In this document: one piece after another, positions 15,774 through 23,140 of the stretch
Numbering within the stretch: position 1 is the stretch's first letter
Layout of the letters: every line of letters starts with the position of its first letter
Assembly: GCA_029931905.1 (NCBI GenBank)
Contig: JAOZRH010000008.1
Span: 1 to 28,639 of the forward strand
Direction: 5' to 3'
Source: Fidelibacterota bacterium
GTDB taxonomy: Bacteria; Fidelibacterota; Fidelibacteria; Fidelibacterales; Fidelibacteraceae
Length of the DNA stretch: 28,639 nt
Translations under genes and position numbers: made by a program
Notes under the pieces: model-generated
Database searches by the model: none
What the model was told of the DNA's origin: nothing
Seen by the model: the letters and a program-made list of their open reading frames with translations, nothing else

Positions 15774-17609
15774 TTATTTTAAATAAATAAGCAATATTTG
15801 AATATCTGCTGGCGTAATTCCTCTTATTTGAGTTGCTTGAGCTATCGTTTCTGGTCTGAATTTCATAAGCTTTTCTCTCCCTTCTGTTGATAGGGACAAA
15901 ACGGTTTTATAGTCAAAATTTTTTGGTATTCTTTTTTGTTCTAAATGTTTCATTTTATCAACCATTTGCTGTTGTCTGTTAATATATCCCTCGTAAAGCG
16001 AGTGAACAAATGCTTGGTCAACGGATTCAAAAGAATAGTTGTTGAAATATGTTGTGTGTAATAGGTGAATATTTTTATTGTTAATTAAATGTTGTTTAAT
16101 AAGTTTGTTAATTGTTTGGGTTTTGTCTGTTTTAATGTTTGCCAAGTTATTAGGTTTTATTGATTGTTTTCTGAACTTTTTAATTAATTCTTGTGTGCCC
16201 AAGGTATTATTTTCGAATAATTTGAGCTGTTCTTGAGAGTTTAAATTGATTTCTTTTGCATATTTATATAGTCGTTGATCTGCATTGTCTGCTCGTAACA
16301 ATAAACGATATTCTGCCAAGCTTGTAAACATTCTGTATGGTTCTTTTGTTTCCTTTGTACAAAGATCGTCGATTAGTACACCAATATATGCTTCATTTCT
16401 CTTAAAAACTACTGCATTTTTTTTATCAATTTCTCTTGATGCATTAATCGCGGACATTAAGCCTTGTGCTGCAGCCTCCTCATAACCACTGGTTCCATTA
16501 ATTTGACCAGCAAAATATAATCCTGCAATTAGCTTTGTTTCTAAGGAGTGTTTTATTTGATATGATGGGAAATAGTCATATTCAATAGCATATCCAATTT
16601 TCACAATTTTTGCGTTTTCTAATCCTTCGATTGTTTTAATCATTTTTATCTGAGTATCAATTGGCAACGATGAGCTTAATCCGTTAATATACCATTGTTC
16701 AGAATTTTCCCATTCTGGTTCTAAAAATAGATGATGTTGAGATTTGTCTTCAAATCTTACAACTTTATCTTCAATTGATGGGCAATATCTTGGACCTATC
16801 CCGTCAATTTTTCCAGAATATAGTGGAGATCGCGATAAATCATTATTTATCAATTCATGTGTTTTTTCGTTTGTATATGTCAAATAACAGGGAATATTTT
16901 TTGGATTAAAATTTTTAGTAGCATAAGAGAAAGGTTGTGGAATTTTATCACCTTCTTGTATCGTTGTTTTTGAAAAATCTATTGATCGTTTGGTGATGCG
17001 AGCGGGTGTTCCAGTTTTTAATCTGCCAACCTCAAAGCCAATTTCTCTCAATTGTTGGGATAGTTTTTGTGAAGGAAGCTCACCATATCGCCCTGACTGA
17101 ATTTTTACATCGCCAATGTGAGTTATTCCCTTTAAAAATGTTCCGTTAGTTAATATTACTTTTTTAGAATATAATTTTTTTTCATTTCTCAAAATGATTC
17201 CACGAATGGTATTTTTTTCTTGAATAATACCCATAGCTTCATCTTCTATAATTTCTAATTTTGGTGTTTGGGAAATAACAGAAATCATATATTTTGAATA
17301 TTCATTTTTATCTGCTTGTGCTCTTAATGACCAAACCGCTCGACCTTTTGAAGTATTTAACATTTTAAATTGAATTCCGGTAGCATCAATTGCCTTTGCC
17401 ATTTCACCACCAAGAACATCAATTTCTTTAACAAGATGACTTTTGGCAAGACCACCAATTGCTGGATTACAACTCATTCTTGCTATAGAATCTGTTGAAA
17501 ATGTAACCAATGCCGTCTTTTTTCCTAGTCGTGCAGAAGCCAAAGCCGACTCAACGCCAGCATGTCCTCCACCAACCACAATAATGTCATATTTCTTTTC
17601 TTGTTTCAC
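15774..17609 (-). CDS. mnmG: tRNA uridine-5-carboxymethylaminomethyl modification enzyme MnmG (GidA)
   Basis: FAD enzyme that, with MnmE, modifies the wobble uridine of certain tRNAs. From the GTG at 17609 the product has 611 residues: dinucleotide motif GGGHAGVE (13-20), MSCNPAIGGLAKSHLVKEID, GTFLKGITHIG, SGRYGELPS, RLKTGTPARI, GYEEAAAQGLMSAINA and the C-terminal ATQIRGITPADIQILLIYL, all MnmG hallmarks. The frame extends to an ATG at 17666, but the extra 19 residues are hydrophobic and unlike any MnmG, whereas GTG at 17609 puts the Rossmann motif at the usual distance and has GGAG 11 nt upstream (GTG at 17618 is a less likely alternative). The chosen start lies inside a perfect parS palindrome. 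mnmG near parS and the origin is a common bacterial arrangement. mnmE and rsmG are not in the window. Confidence 0.96.
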   Translation of the reverse strand: MKQEKKYDIIVVGGGHAGVESALASARLGKKTALVTFSTDSIARMSCNPAIGGLAKSHLVKEIDVLGGEMAKAIDATGIQFKMLNTSKGRAVWSLRAQADKNEYSKYMISVISQTPKLEIIEDEAMGIIQEKNTIRGIILRNEKKLYSKKVILTNGTFLKGITHIGDVKIQSGRYGELPSQKLSQQLREIGFEVGRLKTGTPARITKRSIDFSKTTIQEGDKIPQPFSYATKNFNPKNIPCYLTYTNEKTHELINNDLSRSPLYSGKIDGIGPRYCPSIEDKVVRFEDKSQHHLFLEPEWENSEQWYINGLSSSLPIDTQIKMIKTIEGLENAKIVKIGYAIEYDYFPSYQIKHSLETKLIAGLYFAGQINGTSGYEEAAAQGLMSAINASREIDKKNAVVFKRNEAYIGVLIDDLCTKETKEPYRMFTSLAEYRLLLRADNADQRLYKYAKEINLNSQEQLKLFENNTLGTQELIKKFRKQSIKPNNLANIKTDKTQTINKLIKQHLINNKNIHLLHTTYFNNYSFESVDQAFVHSLYEGYINRQQQMVDKMKHLEQKRIPKNFDYKTVLSLSTEGREKLMKFRPETIAQATQIRGITPADIQILLIYLK

Positions 17610-17617
17610 GTGAAACA
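17602..17617. promoter_or_regulatory. parS: Perfect parS site overlapping the mnmG start
   Basis: TGTTTCACGTGAAACA is a perfect 16-bp palindrome and full match to the chromosomal parS consensus, the nucleation site for ParB spreading and SMC loading. It overlaps the preferred GTG start of mnmG (17609-17607). parA and parB are outside the window. Confidence 0.95.
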
Positions 17618-17846
17618 CATCTCCATTAATTACCCATAATATGAGCAAAAATGCATTTATAATCAATGAAAATAATTAATTATGAAATATTAGAATCATA
17701 TATAATATAAAATGTCTGTAACAGTATGATATTATTGTAGATACGGCTATATTGTTGAATGTGTGATAATGAATTTTATACAACATCTCATTTGCAACAT
17801 CAAAATATATTTTGTAAATTGAAGAAGAATAATAATGGAGTGTAAA
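17618..17846. other. Divergent intergenic region between mnmG and the S9 peptidase
   Basis: About 230 bp, very AT-rich. It must contain promoters for both genes, but no candidate stands out: TTGAAT, 16 bp, TATACA (17755-17782) is a weak one for the plus strand. No DnaA box with fewer than two mismatches and no terminator were seen. GGAG at 17837-17840 is the ribosome site for the plus-strand gene. Confidence 0.5.
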
Positions 17847-20807
17847 ATGAAACTTAAAATAACAACAAATATGCTAATTTTATTGGCAGTAATTTTAATG
17901 TCAGTTGTGAATTGTGAAAAAGAACAAAGCAACAATAATTTTAAAACTACAGATTTGATTGATAATAAGCTGTCTGTAGATTCGGTTGAAGTAGTCAAAA
18001 AAATTCCTTTAGATTATTCTGTTTACAAAAAATGGAAAAAATTAAATGCCCCCAAAATATCTAATAATGGAGAATGGGTTTCTTACGAAATTAATCCTAA
18101 AAAGGGCGATGGAAAGTTATATATCATAAATGTAAAAAATGGTCAAAGAGACACGATATCTCGTGGTTATGGTGCAAAATTTTCACCAAACTCAGATTTA
18201 ATAACATTTAAAATAAAAAACCACTATGATTCTTTGAGAAATGCAAAACTCGATGATGTTAAAAAAGCCAAACTTCCGAAAGATTCATTAGGAATATTAA
18301 TTTTTAAAACCGATTCTTTAATTAAAAAAGCAAGAGTCAAATCGTTTAAAATTGCAAAAGAAAAATCTTCTTGGGTTGCTTATCAATTTGAAAAAGAATT
18401 GAAAAAAAAGACAAAAAAAGATACAACAACCACTCTTGACAGCACTAGTCTTGTAGAAAATGATATTGTAGTAGATACTTTAAAGGTTGCAGTTATAGAT
18501 TCCGCAAAAACAAAGAAAAAAAGAAAAAAACAAGATGGAACCAAATTAGTCATTTTCAATCCAATCGACTTACAAGAATATGAATATGAAAATATTGACG
18601 AATATACAATATCAAAAAACGGTAAACTGATTGGATTTACATCGTCTGTTAAGGATTCTGTAGATTCTATTGTCGTCAAATATTTTAATACAAAATCACA
18701 GAAATATAAAGAATTATTTAAAAGCGAAGGATATGGAAAAAAGTTAACGATTGATGAGCAAGGAAATCAATTAAGTTTTCTATATTCTAATGATTCCACT
18801 AAAATTAAAACATTTTCTTTAAAATACAACAAGGTTGGAAGAAATAAAATTAGAACGGTTTGTGATACTTTAACAGAACAAATTCCCAAAAATTGGAGCG
18901 TGAGTGAATTTGGAAAGATATATTTTTCTAAAAATGGTGATAATTTATATTTTGGGGTAGCTCATCGTCCTATTCAAGAACCAGAAGATACTCTATTAAC
19001 AAATGAAAAAGTAAAGGTTAATGTTTGGAATTGGAAAGATCCATTTTTACAGACACAACAACTTCATGATTTGCAAAAAGAAAAAAAACGCTCATATTTG
19101 GCTGTATATTTAATAAAAAATAAAAAAGTAGTTCAATTGACAGATAAAGATATGCCGGAAATTAAATTGATTCAAAATGGTAATGGAAATATCGCGATGG
19201 GAGTTTCAGATGTCCCATATCGTCAATTAATTTCTTGGGATTCCGAGTATAAAGATGTTTATTTAGTTGGTGTGGAGTCTGGTAGAAGAAAATTAATTGT
19301 TAAAAAAAATCATTATGGTAGAGGAATGTCTCCGAATGGTAAATATATTTATTGGTTCTGTGATGAAGATAGCTCGTGGTACACATATTCTACAAGGAAC
19401 AAGAGGGTCAAATCAATTACAAAAAATATCAATACGAAATTTTATGATGAATTGAATGATCGACCTCGCCAGCCAGAACCTTATGGAATTGCTGGATGGA
19501 CGAATAATGATGAATATATTTTGATTTATGACAGATACAATATTTGGATGGTTGATCCTAATGATAAAAAAACAGCTGTAAATCTTACAGAACGAGGCAA
19601 TACACAAAAGGAAATTAGATTTAGATATGTAAAATTAGATAAAGAAGAAAAAAATATTGATTTGAATGCTAAATTGTTGCTAAACGCATTTAATGAAAAA
19701 ACAAAACAAAATGGATTTTATTCTTTAATAATTAACGAAAAAAACAGTTTAGAAAAGTTAGTAATGGGAGATTTTTTATTTAGAACACCACAGAAAGCGA
19801 AAAACAGCAATAAATTGATTTGGCAAAGAGGAACCTATCAAAAATATCCAGAATTACAAATAAGCGATTTAAAATTTAATAATAATCGAGTATTATCATT
19901 GACGAATCCACAACAGGAAAAATATATTTGGGGAACGGTTGAATTGATGGATTGGACAAATTTAGAGGGTGAAAAATTACAGGGATTACTATATAAGCCG
20001 GAAAATTTTGATAGTACAAAAAAATATCCAATGATTGTATATTTTTATGAAAGATATTCTGACAATATTCATTATCACTATTCTCCAAGCCCAAGCCATT
20101 CAACAATTAGCAAAATTATGTATCCAAGCAACGGATATTTGGTTTTTATACCAGATATAACTTATAAGATAGGGCATCCGGGACAAAGTGCATATAATTG
20201 TATTGTTAGTGGGGTTTCTCATTTATTAGATGAATACAGTTTTATTGATAAGAAAAAAATTGGAATTCAAGGGCAAAGTTGGGGCGGTTATCAGGTCGCA
20301 CAATTAATTACAAAAACGAATATTTTTTCAGCTGCAATGGCTGGAGCTCCTGTTAGTAATATGACAAGTGCATATGGTGGAATTCGTTGGGGAAGTGGTT
20401 TAAATAGAATGATGCAATATGAAAAAGGCCAAAGTCGAATTGGAGCAACTCTTTGGGAAAAACCTCTATTATATCTTGAAAATTCGCCATTATTTCAGGC
20501 AAACGAAGTATCGACACCTTTATTAATTATGCACAATACGAGTGATGGGGCTGTGCCGTGGTATCAAGGTATTGAATTTTTTGTTGCCTTAAGAAGATTG
20601 CAAAAACCAGTGTGGATGTTGTCTTATGTTGGTGATTTGCATAATTTGAAGAGTGAAAATTGGGGTAATAGAGTGGATTTGAGTATTCGTATGAGACAAT
20701 TTTTTGATCATTATTTGAAAGATGCGGGTATTCCTGTTTGGATGGATAAAGGAATTCCAGCGATTGATAGGGGTAAAAAAATGGGATATGAATTGGTTGA
20801 AAAATAA
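17847..20807 (+). CDS. S9 family (prolyl oligopeptidase-type) serine peptidase, lipoprotein
   Basis: A 986-residue secreted peptidase. I start it at ATG 17847, which has GGAG 6 nt upstream; an in-frame ATG at 17835 lies on that ribosome site. A lipoprotein signal ends in SVVNC (Cys23). A long N-terminal beta-propeller-type region (about 45-690; repeats such as KISNNGEWVSYEI and SPNGKYIYWF) is followed by an alpha/beta-hydrolase domain (about 700-970). The catalytic triad is visible: Ser811 in GQSWGGY, Asp900 in HNTSDGAVPW, His932 in GDLHNL. A Lys/Thr-rich low-complexity insert occupies about 180-235. The architecture resembles the large S9 peptidases of Bacteroidota. Likely role: trimming peptides in the periplasm or at the outer membrane. 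It is a stand-alone gene divergent from mnmG. Confidence 0.92.
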   Translation: MKLKITTNMLILLAVILMSVVNCEKEQSNNNFKTTDLIDNKLSVDSVEVVKKIPLDYSVYKKWKKLNAPKISNNGEWVSYEINPKKGDGKLYIINVKNGQRDTISRGYGAKFSPNSDLITFKIKNHYDSLRNAKLDDVKKAKLPKDSLGILIFKTDSLIKKARVKSFKIAKEKSSWVAYQFEKELKKKTKKDTTTTLDSTSLVENDIVVDTLKVAVIDSAKTKKKRKKQDGTKLVIFNPIDLQEYEYENIDEYTISKNGKLIGFTSSVKDSVDSIVVKYFNTKSQKYKELFKSEGYGKKLTIDEQGNQLSFLYSNDSTKIKTFSLKYNKVGRNKIRTVCDTLTEQIPKNWSVSEFGKIYFSKNGDNLYFGVAHRPIQEPEDTLLTNEKVKVNVWNWKDPFLQTQQLHDLQKEKKRSYLAVYLIKNKKVVQLTDKDMPEIKLIQNGNGNIAMGVSDVPYRQLISWDSEYKDVYLVGVESGRRKLIVKKNHYGRGMSPNGKYIYWFCDEDSSWYTYSTRNKRVKSITKNINTKFYDELNDRPRQPEPYGIAGWTNNDEYILIYDRYNIWMVDPNDKKTAVNLTERGNTQKEIRFRYVKLDKEEKNIDLNAKLLLNAFNEKTKQNGFYSLIINEKNSLEKLVMGDFLFRTPQKAKNSNKLIWQRGTYQKYPELQISDLKFNNNRVLSLTNPQQEKYIWGTVELMDWTNLEGEKLQGLLYKPENFDSTKKYPMIVYFYERYSDNIHYHYSPSPSHSTISKIMYPSNGYLVFIPDITYKIGHPGQSAYNCIVSGVSHLLDEYSFIDKKKIGIQGQSWGGYQVAQLITKTNIFSAAMAGAPVSNMTSAYGGIRWGSGLNRMMQYEKGQSRIGATLWEKPLLYLENSPLFQANEVSTPLLIMHNTSDGAVPWYQGIEFFVALRRLQKPVWMLSYVGDLHNLKSENWGNRVDLSIRMRQFFDHYLKDAGIPVWMDKGIPAIDRGKKMGYELVEK

Positions 20808-20832
20808 AATTTGAATATATGATTAAAATGAT

Positions 20833-20859
20833 TTGCAAATTTAGAAAAAATATTATAAT
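20833..20859 (+). promoter_or_regulatory. Candidate promoter of the alcohol dehydrogenase-citrate lyase operon
   Basis: TATAAT at 20854-20859 with TTGCAA at 20833-20838 (15-bp spacer, short). Transcription would start near 20866. A small inverted repeat TTGTT-5-AACAA (20861-20875) lies at the predicted start and could be an operator. Evidence is sequence match and position only. Confidence 0.4.
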
Positions 20860-20888
20860 ATTGTTGACCTAACAATGGGGTGAGAAAA

Positions 20889-21935
20889 ATGAAAGCGGCA
20901 TTATTTTATAGAGCTTATGAGCCATTAGCAATTGAAGATGTAGCAATTCCTAAAATAGAAGAAAATGATATCTTGGTTGCAGTTAAAACCTGCTCTCTTT
21001 GTCATTCTGATGTGCAATTTATCGATCATGGATTGGCTCCCGGTAAAACACCTCCTTTAATTTTGGGGCATGAGGTTTCTGGTAAAATTGCAAAGATTGG
21101 TTCTAATGTAAAAAATTTTAAAGTTGGAGACAGAGTGCTTATCCCATCTTCTACAAGTTGTGGAAAATGTCTAGCTTGTAAATCGTGGAATGAAACACAG
21201 TGTGAAAATTTTCAATTATTGGGAAATGATTTTGACGGTGGTTTAGCTGAATATATAAAGGTGAATTCTAATTTACCAATTCAATTGCCTTATGAATATT
21301 CTTATGAACTTGGGAGTTTAATTAGTAATGATTTGGTTGGAGCATATCATGTGGTTTTTGATAGAGTAAATATTCATGAGGGTGAAACAGTAGTAATATT
21401 TGGTTCAGGAGCATATGGATTGAGTATTTTACAAATGGCAAAAATGAAAAAGGCGAAAGTGTTTATGGTGGATATTTTCGATTGGAAATTAAAAATTGCC
21501 ATGAAATATGGAGCAGATGGTGTTTTAAATTCAAACAAGGCGAATGTTTGTGAAGAGGCATTAATTGAGGTGGTACATGGGAAGGCGGATGTAATTATTG
21601 ATACAATTGGTGTAACACGAACTCTTACACAAGCAATGAATTCGTTAAAAAAGGGTGGTAAATTAGTAATGAGTGGTTTTTCAGAAAATTCAGTGCCATT
21701 TTTGGTTAAAAGATTGATTCTTAATGAAATTTCATTGATTGGAACGATTGGTGCTCCAAAGAGAAAAGTATTCAATATAATGCAGTATATACAGGACGAT
21801 AGAATTCAATGGAAAGAAATGATAACAAGTCGTTTGCCGTTGGATAAAATAAATGAAGGGATTGGTTTGTTGAGAATGCAACGAGCAATCAAAACAATGA
21901 TATATCCTCACGGATTAGACGAAGCTAATAATTAA
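20889..21935 (+). CDS. Zinc-type medium-chain alcohol dehydrogenase
   Basis: A 348-residue NAD(P)-dependent dehydrogenase of the medium-chain family. Start ATG 20889 is chosen for its GGGGTGAG ribosome site; a GTG at 20880 is in frame. The GroES-like domain has catalytic-zinc ligands Cys38 (CHSD) and His61-Glu62 (GHEV) and the structural-zinc cysteines 91, 94, 97 and 105. The Rossmann domain has GSGAYG (172-177) and Asp195 at the end of beta-2, which favours NAD. The third catalytic-zinc ligand, normally Cys in the segment before 'GxAYH', is replaced: the segment reads SLISNDLVGAYHVV. The substrate is unknown. It is the first gene of a run with citDE (14 bp downstream) and citF, so it may supply or use a hydroxy acid or alcohol linked to citrate or citramalate metabolism. 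Confidence 0.9.
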   Translation: MKAALFYRAYEPLAIEDVAIPKIEENDILVAVKTCSLCHSDVQFIDHGLAPGKTPPLILGHEVSGKIAKIGSNVKNFKVGDRVLIPSSTSCGKCLACKSWNETQCENFQLLGNDFDGGLAEYIKVNSNLPIQLPYEYSYELGSLISNDLVGAYHVVFDRVNIHEGETVVIFGSGAYGLSILQMAKMKKAKVFMVDIFDWKLKIAMKYGADGVLNSNKANVCEEALIEVVHGKADVIIDTIGVTRTLTQAMNSLKKGGKLVMSGFSENSVPFLVKRLILNEISLIGTIGAPKRKVFNIMQYIQDDRIQWKEMITSRLPLDKINEGIGLLRMQRAIKTMIYPHGLDEANN

Positions 21936-21937
21936 TC

Positions 21938-21943
21938 AAGGAG
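21938..21943 (+). promoter_or_regulatory. Ribosome-binding site that decides a TTG start
   Basis: AAGGAG lies 6 nt before TTG at 21950. No ATG or GTG occurs between it and the conserved CitD region, so translation of the citDE fusion most likely starts at TTG. Confidence 0.75.
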
Positions 21944-21949
21944 ATAAAA

Positions 21950-23125
21950 TTGCAAAAGATAGCACAATCTGGCAATGATGGAAAATCGGTAAAGTCCGAT
22001 TGTTCTGTAAAAATTATGCTTAAGAGTACGGGCGGTATTTCAATAAACTTAAAAAGCAAAGTCAAAAAATATTTTGGTAATTCAATTGTTGAACTTTGTA
22101 AAAAAGAATTGAAATATTTTGGTATTGAAAATGCAGAGGTTGAAATTATCGACTCTGCTGCATTAGATTATGTAATTATGGCAAGAATAGAATCTGCTGT
22201 AAAAAAATTAATTAAGACAAAAAAAGAATATTTACCGGAAATAAATGTAATTGGGCATAAAGAAACGAAAAAAAACCAATTAAGAAGATCTCGTTTATAT
22301 CTTCCCGGAAATACCCCTAAATTATCAATTAATGCTGGATTACATAGTGCAGACGGAATTATATTGGATTTGGAAGATTCTGTTGCACCAACAAAAAAAG
22401 ATGAAGCTAAAATATTGGTTAGAAATTCACTAATAAAAACTAATTTTTATAATTCAGAAAAAATGGTAAGAATTAATCAATTGCCTGCAGGATTAGATGA
22501 CTTGGACTATATTGTACCTTATAATGTAAATTTAATATTAATTCCAAAGTGTGAATCAGCAGAGCAGGTATTACAAGTTGAGAATAAGATTAACGCAATA
22601 TTGGAAGAAAAAAAAATGACAAGCACAATTTGGTTAATGCCGATAATTGAAAGTGCTTTGGGAGTAGTAAATTCTTTCGCAATAGCGTCGGCGTCAGACA
22701 AAGTGGTTGCTCTTGCAATTGGTTTGGAAGATTATACCGCTGATATTGGTGCAAGCAGAACAAACGATGGAATCGAATCTTTTTTTGCAAGAAGTCAAAT
22801 AATGAATTCTGCGAAGGCTGTTGGAATACAGGCAATAGGTTCGGTATTTAGTGATGTTAATAATCCAGACGAATTAAGGAAATATGTAAAAGATGCGAAG
22901 GCTATGGGTTTTAACGGAATTGGATGTATTCACCCAAGGCAAATTGCTGTCATTCATGATGCATTTACTCCAACAGAAGATGAAATAATTAAAGCACAAA
23001 AAATTGTTGATGCGTTTGAAGATGCAAAGAGCAAGGGGCTTGGTGTTGTGTCTATTGGATCAAAAATGATAGATCCTCCTGTTGTAAAAAGAGCAGAACA
23101 GACGCTATTAATGTCAAAAATTTAA
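21950..23125 (+). CDS. citDE: Fused citrate lyase gamma (acyl carrier) and beta (citryl-ACP lyase) subunits, CitD-CitE
   Basis: A 391-residue fusion of two citrate lyase subunits usually made from separate genes. Residues 1-97 are the acyl carrier protein CitD (VKSDCSVKI at 14-22, KKYFGNSIVELCKKEL, SAALDYVIMARIESAVKK). After a linker (about 98-110), residues 111-391 form the CitE lyase, with SRLYLPGN (Arg115), ILDLEDSVAP (138-147), PIIESALGV (Glu234), GLEDYTADIG (258-267) and GCIHPRQI (325-332). The carrier holds a phosphoribosyl-dephospho-CoA arm on serine; Ser16 is the best candidate, but it aligns one place off the enterobacterial site. CitE splits citryl-ACP to oxaloacetate and acetyl-ACP. 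Start is TTG 21950. citF follows 15 bp downstream. A citramalate-lyase function is the main alternative. Confidence 0.93.
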   Translation: MQKIAQSGNDGKSVKSDCSVKIMLKSTGGISINLKSKVKKYFGNSIVELCKKELKYFGIENAEVEIIDSAALDYVIMARIESAVKKLIKTKKEYLPEINVIGHKETKKNQLRRSRLYLPGNTPKLSINAGLHSADGIILDLEDSVAPTKKDEAKILVRNSLIKTNFYNSEKMVRINQLPAGLDDLDYIVPYNVNLILIPKCESAEQVLQVENKINAILEEKKMTSTIWLMPIIESALGVVNSFAIASASDKVVALAIGLEDYTADIGASRTNDGIESFFARSQIMNSAKAVGIQAIGSVFSDVNNPDELRKYVKDAKAMGFNGIGCIHPRQIAVIHDAFTPTEDEIIKAQKIVDAFEDAKSKGLGVVSIGSKMIDPPVVKRAEQTLLMSKI

Positions 23126-23140
23126 ATATATGAGGAAAAG

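Noticed and set aside
17610..17666. ATG start for mnmG giving 19 more residues
   Set aside because: The extension is hydrophobic and absent from the family; GGAG and the Rossmann motif distance favour GTG at 17609.
17618..17846. Possible alternative origin in the mnmG/S9 divergent region
   Set aside because: Gene directions diverge here, but no DnaA box with fewer than two mismatches was found, unlike 8577-8821.
17747..17998. 83-codon minus-strand frame overlapping the S9 peptidase start
   Set aside because: Antisense to the lipoprotein signal region and lacks a ribosome site; it looks membrane-like only because the opposite strand is AT-rich.
22514..22835. Open frames antisense to the citDE fusion
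   Set aside because: No ribosome sites and no recognisable features; the plus-strand protein has clear CitE motifs.
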